DNA of 64,000 bases from Paenibacillus glycanilyticus (GCF_030161375.1 NZ_BSSQ01000006.1:124001-188000); one strand, 5' to 3'. Positions 7,554 through 16,369 are shown, counted from the first letter of the stretch. Numbers and translations are program-made. The notes: generated from the sequence alone by a model not told the origin.

Positions 7554-8399
7554 ATGGGCTCTAAGCCCATGGGATTAATGAAACGGAGGTCGGAGCTGTT
7601 GTTCGATTTTTCAATCGTGAAGATGTATTATCATATTTCGCCCGAGGGGGCGGATCATCCGATTTATGAAATACCGGCAACGGGCTTTTTTGATCCTGTC
7701 ATCCTGCAAGAGGCACTGAAGCGGACGGGAGATTCCGTGCAAGCGATCTCGAATGCGCTTCCGGCTTCGTTCATCGGAACGTCGTTATGCAAAGTAAGCA
7801 TTGTACAGCTGCTATTCGTATCGATGTATCAGCAGTTATTGGATATGTATCCGGATAATTTGAATTACCAGCTTGAGCTGCATGACGATCATGCCCATAT
7901 CGGCTATCAAATAAAAGAGCTTCGCTTCGTATCGGTTCCAACTGATCCTGAAGAGCGCAAAGTTTTCCTGCTCCAGCATTGGGAGGAGTTCTTCACGAAT
8001 TTCGTTACGCCTGCCATTGAAGTAATTGCGGAAGCCGGAGAGTTGAAGCCGGATGCGATCTGGCAGCAGTTCAGCGGTCATCTGAAGATGACGCAGGACT
8101 TTATCGCGGAGCATATGAACATGCCTGCTCTCACGGAACAGTTCCTGGAAGACGGCAAGCTGCTCGCGGAATTCCTCGACCCTGCTTTGTTCAACCGCAG
8201 GAGGAATCCGTATGTGCTGGTGAAGCCGCGTTATGTGGAGAACCCGTATAATCCGGAGGAGAAATGGCTGATGCATTCCTCTTGCTGCATGTACGACCGC
8301 CGCGAGAACGGCACGAAATGCTACACTTGCCCGCGTATGACGGATGAAGAACGCGAAACAAGAAAATGCGATATTCTCGCCACGGCAGCTGCGCACTAA
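7554..8399 (+). CDS. FhuF-like (2Fe-2S) protein, iron-regulated
   Basis: 281 residues, cytoplasmic. The C-terminal SSCCMYDRRENGTKCYTC gives C-C-x10-C-x2-C, the unusual [2Fe-2S] ligand set of FhuF-type ferric-siderophore reductases. The rest matches the IucA/IucC C-terminal-like/FhuF fold only loosely. By family it would release iron from imported siderophores. The upstream Fur box supports an iron role. No siderophore transporter is adjacent. Possible starts are ATG at 7554, 7569 and 7578, or TTG at 7598 behind GGAGG; the first is used here, but the N terminus may be shorter. Confidence 0.8.
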   Translation: MGSKPMGLMKRRSELLFDFSIVKMYYHISPEGADHPIYEIPATGFFDPVILQEALKRTGDSVQAISNALPASFIGTSLCKVSIVQLLFVSMYQQLLDMYPDNLNYQLELHDDHAHIGYQIKELRFVSVPTDPEERKVFLLQHWEEFFTNFVTPAIEVIAEAGELKPDAIWQQFSGHLKMTQDFIAEHMNMPALTEQFLEDGKLLAEFLDPALFNRRRNPYVLVKPRYVENPYNPEEKWLMHSSCCMYDRRENGTKCYTCPRMTDEERETRKCDILATAAAH

Positions 8400-8470
8400 T
8401 TCCATTTTCTTTACAGCTTTATCTGAATGAACTATACTTAGGTAACTAATTTCATAGGGAAGTCACCGGA

Positions 8471-8497
8471 GGAGCCTGTCACAACAGGCTCCTTTTT
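8471..8497 (+). terminator. Intrinsic terminator
   Basis: GGAGCCTGT pairs with ACAGGCTCC around a four-base loop and is followed by TTTTT. It lies 71 bases after the FhuF-like stop. Confidence 0.9.
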
Positions 8498-8598
8498 GCT
8501 GTTTATTTTACAATTTATCCCATTTGAATTTCGATAACGTAACACGAGATACAGGGGAATAATAAATGTAGTAGCGAGCTACAACGGGAGGGTCAACG

Positions 8599-9879
8599 AT
8601 GGAACAACAGGCTGTTTGGGCTATTATTATTTTTCTTGTTTCCTATGCGCTTATCATTTCGGAGAAAATTCACCGGACCATTATTGCGATGATTGGAGGG
8701 CTGCTCGTTGTTGGGTTCGGAATTGTGGACCAGGAAACGGCGCTCCATCATATCGACTTCAATACGCTCGGATTATTGATCGGGATGATGATTATCGTCT
8801 CGATTACGGCAGATACCGGATTGTTCAAGTACATAGCCGTATGGGCGGCGAAAAAAGCGAAAGGAAAACCCGTCGCAATCATGATTGTGTTGGCGCTTAT
8901 TACAGCTGTTGGCTCGGCGTTCCTGGATAACGTGACGACCATTCTTCTTATGGTACCGGTGACCTTCAGCATTACGAGGCAGCTTAGAGTAACGCCAATT
9001 CCTTTTCTGATTACGCAAGTGATTGCCTCGAACGTTGGGGGGACGGCTACCCTGATCGGAGATCCGCCAAACATTATGATTGGCAGTGCGGTCAAAGAGC
9101 TTACGTTTGCGGCTTTTATCAGCAATCTCGCTCCCATTGTCGTTGTGATTATGGCGGTCTACATACCGCTCTTTATTCTGATCTTCCGAAAAAAAATCCA
9201 AACGACCCCGGAACGCATCCAGAATATTATGGACCTGGAATTAACGGGGCTAATTAATGACAAGAAACTGCTTATCAAATGTCTGGTCGTATTGGGACTG
9301 ACGATTATGACGTTTTTCCTGCATCAGCTTATTCATGTGGAGTCGGCGGCCGTCGCTTTGGCCGGAGCGTTCCTGCTGTTGCTCATGACGGGTGAACACC
9401 GGATGGAAGAAGCTTTCACCAAGGTCGAGTGGACGACGATCTTCTTCTTTATCGGATTGTTTGTCCTCGTATCCGGACTCGTTGAGACAGGAGTTATTGC
9501 GGACCTTGCTGCCAAAGCCATCGACGTAACGGACGGCGATCCGGTCGCAACATCGATGCTTATCTTATGGCTCAGCGCGATTGCGTCGGCGTTCCTCGAT
9601 AATATTCCGTTTGTGGCAACGATGATTCCGATGATTCAGGAGATGGGCAACATGGGGGTAGATAATCTGGAGCCGCTCTGGTGGAGCCTGGCGCTTGGCG
9701 CATGCCTTGGGGGCAACGGCACGCTGATTGGCGCGAGCGCCAATCTCATTGCGGCGGGGATGTCCGCGAAGGAAGGGTATCCGATCAAGTTCGTCGCTTA
9801 TCTCAAAATCGCATTTCCGCTAATGCTGTTATCCATTGTTTTATGCAGCGGGTATATCTATCTAAGGTATTTAATCTGA
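8599..9879 (+). CDS. ArsB/NhaD-family (SLC13-like) anion transporter
   Basis: 426 residues and about 11 membrane segments. Two inverted halves are recognisable by repeated signatures: SAFLDNVTTILLMVPVTF in the first half with SNVGGTATLIGDPPNIMIG after it, and SAFLDNIPFVATMIPMI with GGNGTLIGASAN in the second. This pairing is typical of the ion transporter superfamily members ArsB, NhaD and YbiR. The substrate (arsenite, dicarboxylate, sodium/proton) cannot be told from the sequence, and there are no ars genes nearby. GGGAGGGTC precedes the ATG. The next small gene is probably cotranscribed. Confidence 0.88.
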   Translation: MEQQAVWAIIIFLVSYALIISEKIHRTIIAMIGGLLVVGFGIVDQETALHHIDFNTLGLLIGMMIIVSITADTGLFKYIAVWAAKKAKGKPVAIMIVLALITAVGSAFLDNVTTILLMVPVTFSITRQLRVTPIPFLITQVIASNVGGTATLIGDPPNIMIGSAVKELTFAAFISNLAPIVVVIMAVYIPLFILIFRKKIQTTPERIQNIMDLELTGLINDKKLLIKCLVVLGLTIMTFFLHQLIHVESAAVALAGAFLLLLMTGEHRMEEAFTKVEWTTIFFFIGLFVLVSGLVETGVIADLAAKAIDVTDGDPVATSMLILWLSAIASAFLDNIPFVATMIPMIQEMGNMGVDNLEPLWWSLALGACLGGNGTLIGASANLIAAGMSAKEGYPIKFVAYLKIAFPLMLLSIVLCSGYIYLRYLI

Positions 9880-9906
9880 TCAAGGAAATTTAATCTGATG
9901 AAGGAA
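9869..9906 (+). repeat. 19-bp tandem duplication at a gene junction
   Basis: ATTTAATCTGATCAAGGAA (9869-9887) is followed at once by the same 19 bases with one C-to-G change (9888-9906). The first copy contains the stop codon of the transporter gene. The second supplies AAGGAA of the ribosome site for the next gene. Confidence 0.9.
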
Positions 9907-9917
9907 GGGTGAACGGC

Positions 9918-10202
9918 ATGAAGCTGGTCTACCATTACGATCCTCGAATCTTGACAATGGAGGAGAGCGCCAACGAGGAAGATATCGAATTTACGCTTGG
10001 GCTGTTGGATGATCATGAGGACATGGTGCCGAGACTGAAGGCGGTTCGGAGGCATTTCGAGGACAATGAAGTGTACACGGATGCTTTGTTTTATTCGTTT
10101 CCCGATCACCGGTATAGCGCGATTGTGAGACGGGATTACTATACGGACTTCGTGCTGCAGCTGATGAAACACCGGATTGTCACGCGCGTGGAGTGGGTAT
10201 GA
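9918..10202 (+). CDS. Conserved hypothetical protein (94 aa)
   Basis: Reads MKLVYHYDPRILTMEES, then an acidic stretch and a basic, aromatic C-terminal half ending VTRVEWV. It is soluble, with no cysteines, signal peptide or membrane segment. ATG at 9918 is preferred to GTG at 9909 because AAGGAAGGG lies eight bases before it. It sits 38 bases after the transporter gene and shares its transcript and the terminator that follows. No family was recognised. Confidence 0.65.
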   Translation: MKLVYHYDPRILTMEESANEEDIEFTLGLLDDHEDMVPRLKAVRRHFEDNEVYTDALFYSFPDHRYSAIVRRDYYTDFVLQLMKHRIVTRVEWV

Positions 10203-10243
10203 AAAAAGAGGTTGTCCAGTTGAGTACTGGGCAGCCTCTTTTC
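10202..10243. terminator. Bidirectional terminator between convergent genes
   Basis: AAAAAGAGGTTGTCCAGT pairs with ACTGGGCAGCCTCTTTT around a short loop. T-runs exist on both strands. It separates the 9918 gene from the convergent gerA-type gene. Confidence 0.85.
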
Positions 10244-10249
10244 ATGGGG

Positions 10250-11686
10250 CTAATCGTCTTCGGTTGTATACGAATGCTTGCTGTTAAGCAGCTTCTTCAG
10301 ATCCCCGCGGAATAGCGTATCCTTCAGTTCCCTCGGCTTAAACGGAATGAGCGGCGACAAATAAGGGACGCCGGCGCTTTTGAGCTGAACCATATAGAAG
10401 ACCAGCAGCGTACTCCCCACGATGATTCCGGGGAAATCCAGAAAGGCTCCAATAAGCAGAAAAGCAACCCTTAGAATGGTGATGGCCGCCAATACTTTGT
10501 TGGCAATCAGGAAGGTGAACAAGAAGGTGACGGCCACGATAATTAAGGCAAAGGGATGCGTTAACTTCGCTTTGACCAGAGAGTCGCCAATCGTAATCGT
10601 ACCGACCAAAGAGACTAAGAGCACCACGCTTTGCGGGAGGCGGAACGTAATATCAATCAAAACCTTGAACAGCAGGATGAGCAGAAGCATTTCAAATATC
10701 GGGCTAAGCAACGTTCCTTTGGGGAGAAGAGCTTTCGCCACGGCATCCGGAATTTCGCTCCTATGCCACATGGTTATCGTAACAAACACGGCCGGTGTAT
10801 AAATCGCCATAAAAAAGCCGAAAAACCGGATCAGACGGTTAGACAATTTGCCGTATTTGGTGTAGTAATCGTCAGGAGCTTGCATGTTATCCATGAAGAG
10901 CGAAGGAACGATAATGGCGCGAGGCGTGCCGTCTACAAGAATGGCGACTCTTCCTTCATAGAGGGAAGTCGCAACGGTGTCCGGCCGTTCCGCTGTTTTG
11001 CTAAGTGGAAATAAGCTTTTTCGCGCTTCCAGCGCTTCTTCAACAATTCGGGATTCCGGTACGTATTTCACCTTCAAGCTGTCGATGTGTTTCTGGACGA
11101 ACTTCAAGATCTCTTGATCTACAACGCCGTCAATGTACAGGATTGAAATATTTGTTTTGGACAAGGTGCCAAGCTGACTCGTTTCTACGCACAAATCCGG
11201 TGTTTTGATGAAACTCCGGAGCAGATTGATGTTGGAGGTCATTTTCTCCGTGAGACCTAGAATTGGGCCTCGGGGAGCGCGCTCGGATATCGGCTGCGCG
11301 ATACCTCTCTCCTTCCACTCCGCGACATCCACGATAATGGCTTTCGAGTACCCTTCCAAGAGCAAGGCGGCTTTGCCCTGTATGAGGCCATCGGATAACT
11401 CTTGGAACTCATAGGTAGCGGAGACATCCGTAGCTTCAATCACGCTGGCCATAATAAAGTCGATCAACTCGCGCTCCACGGGCGACATATGCAGAAGAGG
11501 GCGAATGACCGATTCTTGCAGCCGTACGCTGTCGATTAAACCGTCTATGTAGAGAATAGAAGCCTTCAAATGGGCAACTTGAAGATCCCGTATTTTCAAA
11601 TCGGTCGTATGGTGAAAACGTTGCATGATGACGTTCAGATTATCGTCCAATGGCTTCTGGAGCACAGTCGGTTCCGATCCGGTCAT
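10250..11686 (-). CDS. GerA-family spore germination protein (GerAA/GerKA/SpoVAF type)
   Basis: 478 residues, usual length for the A subunit of germinant receptors. The N-terminal half is the soluble ligand-sensing region with repeated ILYIDGLID and ILYIDGVVD motifs. The C-terminal half, from about residue 290 (NRLIRFFGFFMAIYTPAVF), holds four to five membrane helices ending before PRELKDTLFRGD. It works in the spore inner membrane, and the family helps trigger germination by nutrients. GGAAGGAG precedes the start by seven bases. No gerB or gerC partner is adjacent, so it is either an orphan A subunit or a SpoVAF-like protein. Confidence 0.9.
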   Translation of the reverse strand: MTGSEPTVLQKPLDDNLNVIMQRFHHTTDLKIRDLQVAHLKASILYIDGLIDSVRLQESVIRPLLHMSPVERELIDFIMASVIEATDVSATYEFQELSDGLIQGKAALLLEGYSKAIIVDVAEWKERGIAQPISERAPRGPILGLTEKMTSNINLLRSFIKTPDLCVETSQLGTLSKTNISILYIDGVVDQEILKFVQKHIDSLKVKYVPESRIVEEALEARKSLFPLSKTAERPDTVATSLYEGRVAILVDGTPRAIIVPSLFMDNMQAPDDYYTKYGKLSNRLIRFFGFFMAIYTPAVFVTITMWHRSEIPDAVAKALLPKGTLLSPIFEMLLLILLFKVLIDITFRLPQSVVLLVSLVGTITIGDSLVKAKLTHPFALIIVAVTFLFTFLIANKVLAAITILRVAFLLIGAFLDFPGIIVGSTLLVFYMVQLKSAGVPYLSPLIPFKPRELKDTLFRGDLKKLLNSKHSYTTEDD

Positions 11687-11759
11687 GGTGCAGCTCCTTC
11701 CTGTTCTTTCCTACCTCTATACAGGTTGAAGCAAATCGGTCGTTCTTATGCGCATTTCT

Positions 11760-12677
11760 TCATTTCAATTCATTGGAGGAGGCGGGGAACTGGAGTTGCA
11801 GCCTTTGGATAAAAGTTTTGATGATTTTGGAGCTGGTCTTGCTCTTCGCCTGCATCCAGCCAAGCGGCACGGGAGGGGCGGTAGGCAAATCAATGTCCAG
11901 CACTTTATAGGTGGGATAGTTCTGATAATTGCCGTAGTTGAACGAATAGTTCAGTCCGAGCGTAATCGCGAGCTGATCGTCAATCGCCTGCCGGATGGCC
12001 TCAATGTTATTGGTCGTGAACAGCACGCTTGCTGAGCCGTAACGTTCGTTCAGGTGCTTGATATACCAGTCGATATAATCCTCGTTGTACAGCGCGAGCG
12101 GGTACCGCAACAGATCTTCCGCCGTGATCCGGTCGCGCAGGGCAAGCGGACTGGTTTTGTTAACGCAGCAAGCCATCCTGACATCCATTACTTTGGTGAA
12201 CTTCAGTCCCTCAACGCTTGGCTGGAGATCCTCGTAGAGGACAAGCAGACCAAGATCGATTTTGTCCTGGTGGATGCTTGTGATCATCTCCTGGGAATGA
12301 GTCTCCGAGATTTCAATCCGGATATTCGGAAAATCCCGCTTAAATGCCGCAACCGTCTTCACGAGCAGCGACATCGGACCGGGGATTGTTGCGATGCGAA
12401 GCTCGCCGCTGACCGTATTGGTGAAGCTTTGTGCTTCTTCGCGGAGCTCTCGCACTTTTTCGATAATCTCGCTTGCCTTCTCGATCAGAATGATGCCTTC
12501 CGCCGTCGGGAACGTTCCGTGCCTGGACCTTGTGAACATCTTCACGCCAAGCTCGGTCTCCAGATGAGTGATGGATTGGCTGATGGCGGGCAACGTAACA
12601 TGCAGATTGTTCGAAGCGGCCGAGATGGATTTGACTTTGGCTACCTCGAGAACATACTCCAGTTGGTCGATATTCAT
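11760..12677 (-). CDS. LysR-family transcriptional regulator
   Basis: 305 residues. The N-terminal winged helix-turn-helix reads MNIDQLEYVLEVAKVKSISAASNNLHVTLPAIS in sequence segments typical of LysR proteins (shown here only by its start and the LETELGVKMFTRS wing). The effector-binding domain follows from about residue 90, with the family pattern GELRIATIPG. GAGGATCCGATT precedes the ATG. It is divergent from two SDR genes, the usual arrangement for a LysR protein that controls its neighbour. The shared 146-base AT-rich intergenic region has several TTTA-rich dyads but no binding site that can be called with confidence. Confidence 0.92.
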   Translation of the reverse strand: MNIDQLEYVLEVAKVKSISAASNNLHVTLPAISQSITHLETELGVKMFTRSRHGTFPTAEGIILIEKASEIIEKVRELREEAQSFTNTVSGELRIATIPGPMSLLVKTVAAFKRDFPNIRIEISETHSQEMITSIHQDKIDLGLLVLYEDLQPSVEGLKFTKVMDVRMACCVNKTSPLALRDRITAEDLLRYPLALYNEDYIDWYIKHLNERYGSASVLFTTNNIEAIRQAIDDQLAITLGLNYSFNYGNYQNYPTYKVLDIDLPTAPPVPLGWMQAKSKTSSKIIKTFIQRLQLQFPASSNELK

Positions 12678-12823
12678 AATCGGATCCTCTTTCCTTCAAT
12701 TTTATTTAACGTACCGTAAATTTAACTAAATTTATTATTACACTAAACCGTCCTATACTTGAATTGTAAGTTACATTTCTTATTTCCACGCGAATGACAA
12801 TATAGAGAAGGATGGTGCTTGGT

Positions 12824-13579
12824 ATGCGTCTAGAAGGCAAAGTTGCGGTAATTACGGGTGCGGGTACCGGGATTGGCAAATCGACGGCTCTTCGTTTCGC
12901 CAAAGAAGGAGCGAAGGTTGTTATTACGGATATTAATGAGGCAAGCGTGCGGCAGACCGCTGACGAGATCGTACAGCTGGGAGGCGAGGCGCTGGCGTTA
13001 CGCCATGACGTAGGCAGCGAGGACAATTGGGTTCAAGTGGTGGAAGAAGCCGTTAAGACGTACGGAACGATTGATGTCTTGTTCAACAACGCGGGCATTT
13101 ATGTCATTAAGCCTCTGTTTGATACAACGGTAGAAGACTGGAACCGTCTGATGAACATCAACGTGACGAGCGTCTTCCTCGGCATGAAACATGTCATTCC
13201 GGTGATGCTGAAGCAACAGCGCGGTTCGGTTATTAATGCTTCGTCGATCGCAGGAATTGGCGGTTCTCCAAACCATGTTCTGTACGGCGCGAGCAAAGGC
13301 GCGGTTCGGACGATGACCAAAGACGTAGCCATGGAGTTTGCAACGCAAGGCGTGCGGGTCAACTCGATCCATCCGGGGTACATTAATACGGCTATGGTGG
13401 ACTACGCGGCGGCAACAACGCATCGCGATAAGGAAGCACTGGGACAAGCCGTTTCGCCTCTTGGCCGCGTAGGAAACGTGGATGAAGTATCGAATCTCGT
13501 TCTGTTCCTGGCTTCGGACGAATCGTCCTATATGACGGGCACCGAGATGGTAATCGACGGCGGCGCGATGGCTAGATAA
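12824..13579 (+). CDS. SDR-family oxidoreductase
   Basis: 251 residues, classical short-chain dehydrogenase. TGAGTGIG binds the nucleotide, NNAG follows beta-4, and the catalytic site has the Ser of INASSIAG with Y-G-A-S-K. The C-terminal GTEMVIDGG is typical. Substrate unknown; similar proteins act on sugars, polyols or ketones. ATG at 12824 is used because AGAAGGA lies about ten bases upstream, while ATG at 12812 touches that ribosome site. A second SDR follows after 54 bases, and both are probably controlled by the divergent LysR regulator. Confidence 0.9.
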   Translation: MRLEGKVAVITGAGTGIGKSTALRFAKEGAKVVITDINEASVRQTADEIVQLGGEALALRHDVGSEDNWVQVVEEAVKTYGTIDVLFNNAGIYVIKPLFDTTVEDWNRLMNINVTSVFLGMKHVIPVMLKQQRGSVINASSIAGIGGSPNHVLYGASKGAVRTMTKDVAMEFATQGVRVNSIHPGYINTAMVDYAAATTHRDKEALGQAVSPLGRVGNVDEVSNLVLFLASDESSYMTGTEMVIDGGAMAR

Positions 13580-13633
13580 GTCTTTTTTATAACTCAATAA
13601 TTCATATTGCTCATACAAGAGGAGGAACTAGAT

Positions 13634-14377
13634 ATGCGTTTTCAAGATAAAGTAGCGGTTGTAACGGGCGGTGCTAGCGGAATTGGGGAAGCGACCGTTC
13701 GCGCTTTCGCGGCTGAAGGGGCGAAAGTCGTCATTGCGGACTTTTCCGAGCGTGGCACAGAGGTAGCCGAAGAGCTGAACAAACAAGGGCTGGATGCCTA
13801 TTTCGTCAAAACGGACGTAACGAATGAAGATAGCGTCAAAGCGATGGTAGATGCAACGGTTGAGAAATACGGCAAGCTGGATATTATGTTTGCGAATGCC
13901 GGCATCGGCGCCGAAGGCCAGTCGCATGAGCTGGAGCTGAAGGATTGGCAGCGGATGATCGATATCAACCTGACCGGCGTGTTCTTAAGCGACAAGTATG
14001 CGATTGCTCAAATGCTGAAGCAAGGGACAGGCGGAGCGATCGTAAACTGCGGCTCGATCCACAGCCATGTGGCGCGTAATACGATTCCGGCTTATGCGGC
14101 GGCAAAAGGCGGCGTGAAGCTGCTGACGCAAAGCAACGGCATAGCGTATGCACAGCAAAACATTCGCGTAAACGCGATTTGTCCGGGTTATATCGATACT
14201 CCGCTTCTCAAAGACGCAAGCGATGAAGCGCGCAACTATCTGGTGAGCCTGCATCCGATGGGCCGTCTCGGCAAAGCGGAGGAAATCGCGAAATCCGTGC
14301 TTTTCCTTGCGAGTGATGACGCTTCATTCGTAACGGGAACAACGCTGACGGTAGACGGCGGTTATACCGCGCAGTAA
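13634..14377 (+). CDS. SDR-family oxidoreductase
   Basis: 247 residues. TGGASGIG binds NAD(P), NAGIG follows, and the catalytic residues are the Ser of NCGSIHSH and Y-A-A-A-K. The D at the end of beta-2 (VIADFSE) favours NAD over NADP. GAGGAGGAA lies eight bases before the ATG at 13634. It is about as similar to its upstream neighbour as two members of the same subfamily; the pair may act on the same pathway in sequence or be a diverged duplication. Substrate unknown. Confidence 0.9.
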   Translation: MRFQDKVAVVTGGASGIGEATVRAFAAEGAKVVIADFSERGTEVAEELNKQGLDAYFVKTDVTNEDSVKAMVDATVEKYGKLDIMFANAGIGAEGQSHELELKDWQRMIDINLTGVFLSDKYAIAQMLKQGTGGAIVNCGSIHSHVARNTIPAYAAAKGGVKLLTQSNGIAYAQQNIRVNAICPGYIDTPLLKDASDEARNYLVSLHPMGRLGKAEEIAKSVLFLASDDASFVTGTTLTVDGGYTAQ

Positions 14378-14386
14378 CGGGCTTTT

Positions 14387-14414
14387 TTGAATCTGACCTC
14401 CGGAATGGTACAAT
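14387..14414 (+). promoter_or_regulatory. Promoter of the 14454 gene
   Basis: TTGAAT (14387-14392) and TACAAT (14409-14414) are 16 bases apart, with TGG directly before the -10. Confidence 0.6.
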
Positions 14415-14453
14415 AGTCCAAGAATTGAATTTTTCGAGGAGTTGTCCATACCA

Positions 14454-14732
14454 ATGAGCGAATTAAACGAAAAAGAATTAGTGAGTTACCTTGCGGAGCG
14501 TACGAAGGTACCTGCTGCAACGATTAGCCTTGTGCTGAAGCACGAGCAGGCTTTTATTGAAAAGGCGCAAAGCTCGGCCAAAGGCGAGATAGTTGATATC
14601 GACAGCGATGAGCTGGTGGATTATGTGCTGAAGCAGCGCGATGTGAAGCTCGATGAACTAACCGTTGAGAAAATTCTCGATATGGAGATGGATTATCTCG
14701 TCGAGAACGGCTTAGCGGAGCAAGAAGACTAA
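14454..14732 (+). CDS. Conserved hypothetical protein (92 aa)
   Basis: Acidic, helical, soluble protein: MSELNEKELVSYLAERT, then KVPAATISLVLKHEQAFIE and a C-terminal part with DELVDYVLKQRD and ILDMEMDYL. No cysteines or membrane segments. The N-terminal part resembles a small helix-turn-helix-like fold, but this is only an impression. GAGGAG lies eleven bases before ATG 14454; TTG at 14442 would be an alternative. It has its own promoter and terminator. No family was recognised. Confidence 0.6.
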   Translation: MSELNEKELVSYLAERTKVPAATISLVLKHEQAFIEKAQSSAKGEIVDIDSDELVDYVLKQRDVKLDELTVEKILDMEMDYLVENGLAEQED

Positions 14733-14749
14733 GCGATAATTATGAAGAA

Positions 14750-14790
14750 GGAAAGGCCATCTGCCCGGTTGGGGAGATGGCCTTCTTTTC
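14750..14790. terminator. Terminator between convergent genes
   Basis: GAAAGGCCATCT pairs with AGATGGCCTTC around a C/G-rich loop, followed by TTTTCTTTTG. It also lies close to the end of the minus-strand gene at 14797. Confidence 0.8.
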
Positions 14791-14796
14791 TTTTGT

Positions 14797-15909
14797 TTAA
14801 CCTGCAATGGTAACCGAGTTGTCGGTGGTGTTGTTTTTCAGATCAAGCTGAAGAATCTTGCTGAAAAACTCATCCGGCACATAAAGCGAACCTTTTATGA
14901 ATTTAGGAGCGGCAAACAGCTCGATTGGAGCCATTTTATTGATGATGTAGCTGTTTTTGCCTTGTGTGACGGATGTCCACTGCGCATCGCGGGAAATTTC
15001 CGCGCTTTGCGTTTTGTTGCTCCATTTCACTTTGTAGCCGAGTGCCTCTGCCGCTTTGCGGAGCGGTACGAAATGCGAGCCGTTCGGGCCGGCAGCCAAA
15101 TCTTTGGTCGATAGCGTGAAGGATGGGCCAACCGATGTCGTCTCGTCTACCGGGATATTGATAATGCCGCCGGCATAAGGCGCAATCTCGTATTGTTGGA
15201 AGACCAGATTAACAATGCCTTTGCCATCGACGAAGTAAGTATGATCGGCGTCGATCTTGAATGTTGTGCTCGCATCCCAGAAGAAATTATCCGGGTTTTT
15301 GCTGATTGTATAACGCACTGCGCTGTTCGCGGCCGCAAACCCGCCATCGCCAAGCGCTTGCTCAAGCGTGAGCTCGGCAGCTTGCTGGCTGTTGACGATA
15401 TTGTAGCCTTCTACGGCTGTTCCGCCATGAGCGCCGCCGGTGAATTCATAAGTAGAAACGGTGAACGACACAATCCCTTTGGTAGCGGTGCTGCCGTCGG
15501 CTTTGAGCTCGTAGGATACGTTAAATTCATAAGCGCGGAACGGATAATCGTTCTCTTCAGCGGATTTTTTATCTTCGGCTGCGAGCGCTTTGAGGCGGTC
15601 GACCTCTTTTGTCGCTTTTTGCTCGATGCTGGCGTTGAGTTTATCTTGATAAGCCGTGTCGAGCATGCCGCTGATGACAGGTACGGAAATTTTGACGGTG
15701 AGCAAGTCGGAAGTTTCGTCAATTGTTTTTGTCGTTACTTTTACTGCTTGCGTATCGGGAAGCGTCGCGCTGATTGGCACGGCTGTAATCGGTTGTGCAG
15801 TTACGGTAACGGGCGTTGCTTCTTGGGCAGCCATTGCGAGAGCTGGCGTAAAGGCAAGCAGGCAGGAGCCGGCAACGGCGATCGTAAGCATTTTGAATGG
15901 TTTTTTCAT
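14797..15909 (-). CDS. Secreted DUF4163/DUF3298 protein with copper amine oxidase N-terminal-like domain
   Basis: 370 residues. Signal peptide MKKPFKMLTIAVAGSC plus a hydrophobic core, with likely cleavage after AMA (AMA-AQEATP). Residues about 75-255 hold the DUF4163 (ISVPVISGMLDTAYQDKLN) and DUF3298 (YEFTGGAHGGT, YEIAPYAGG) modules found in RsiV anti-sigma factors and lysozyme-binding proteins. The C-terminal 100 residues (HFVPLRKAAEALGYKVKW, SLYVPDEFFSKIL) match the stalk domain common on Paenibacillus surface proteins. Unlike RsiV, no cytoplasmic anti-sigma domain or sigma gene is present, so it is probably an extracellular binding protein. AGGAGG precedes the start. Confidence 0.88.
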   Translation of the reverse strand: MKKPFKMLTIAVAGSCLLAFTPALAMAAQEATPVTVTAQPITAVPISATLPDTQAVKVTTKTIDETSDLLTVKISVPVISGMLDTAYQDKLNASIEQKATKEVDRLKALAAEDKKSAEENDYPFRAYEFNVSYELKADGSTATKGIVSFTVSTYEFTGGAHGGTAVEGYNIVNSQQAAELTLEQALGDGGFAAANSAVRYTISKNPDNFFWDASTTFKIDADHTYFVDGKGIVNLVFQQYEIAPYAGGIINIPVDETTSVGPSFTLSTKDLAAGPNGSHFVPLRKAAEALGYKVKWSNKTQSAEISRDAQWTSVTQGKNSYIINKMAPIELFAAPKFIKGSLYVPDEFFSKILQLDLKNNTTDNSVTIAG

Positions 15910-16192
15910 GGTGGGTGGCCTCCTAGGCTAGGTTCGATTGATGAAGACAACAAGTAGACGGATCAACGTATAAAAAAGTTTCAGGCCTAAAATAATTTTA
16001 TTTGTACATGTACGGCTCTGCCGATCCCTATGTATATTGCACCGAGATTATGGCAGAACATAGAAGCCTCTTCCATATCTTTAACCAGCTTTGCGTGTGT
16101 TGAACCGTGGTGAACTAACTAGTCACTCAAGTCCCTCCACCGCCGCGTTGCACAAAATACAGCATGTTGGACCCTGTCAGCCTATTCACCAG

Positions 16193-16300
16193 ATATATCC
16201 TGTATAAAGTGCAGGATATATGCCGAAAATGGCCATTTTGAGCCTAAAATAGGCGAATATCCTGTATTCCGTACAGTATAAACGGCTTATTTGCATAATT
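16193..16300. repeat. Cluster of short hairpins in the gene-free region
   Basis: Four inverted repeats follow each other: ATATATCCTG (16193-16202) with CAGGATATAT (16212-16221); the perfect palindrome AAAATGGCCATTTT (16226-16239); GCCTA-aaa-TAGGC (16242-16254); and an imperfect CCTGTA/TACAG pair from about 16261. No gene covers them. The rest of 15910-16192 shows nothing beyond a GTACATGTAC palindrome near 16010. Confidence 0.6.
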
Positions 16301-16369
16301 GGGGCAATTATTCTGTACTTGGTGCAATGTAGCAGATTGTTTAGGGTGAAGTAACAATGAGGGTGTATT

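Noticed and set aside
12678-12823. Specific LysR binding site between the regulator and the SDR genes
   Set aside because: Several T-N11-A dyads are possible in this AT-rich stretch, but none stands out enough to place.
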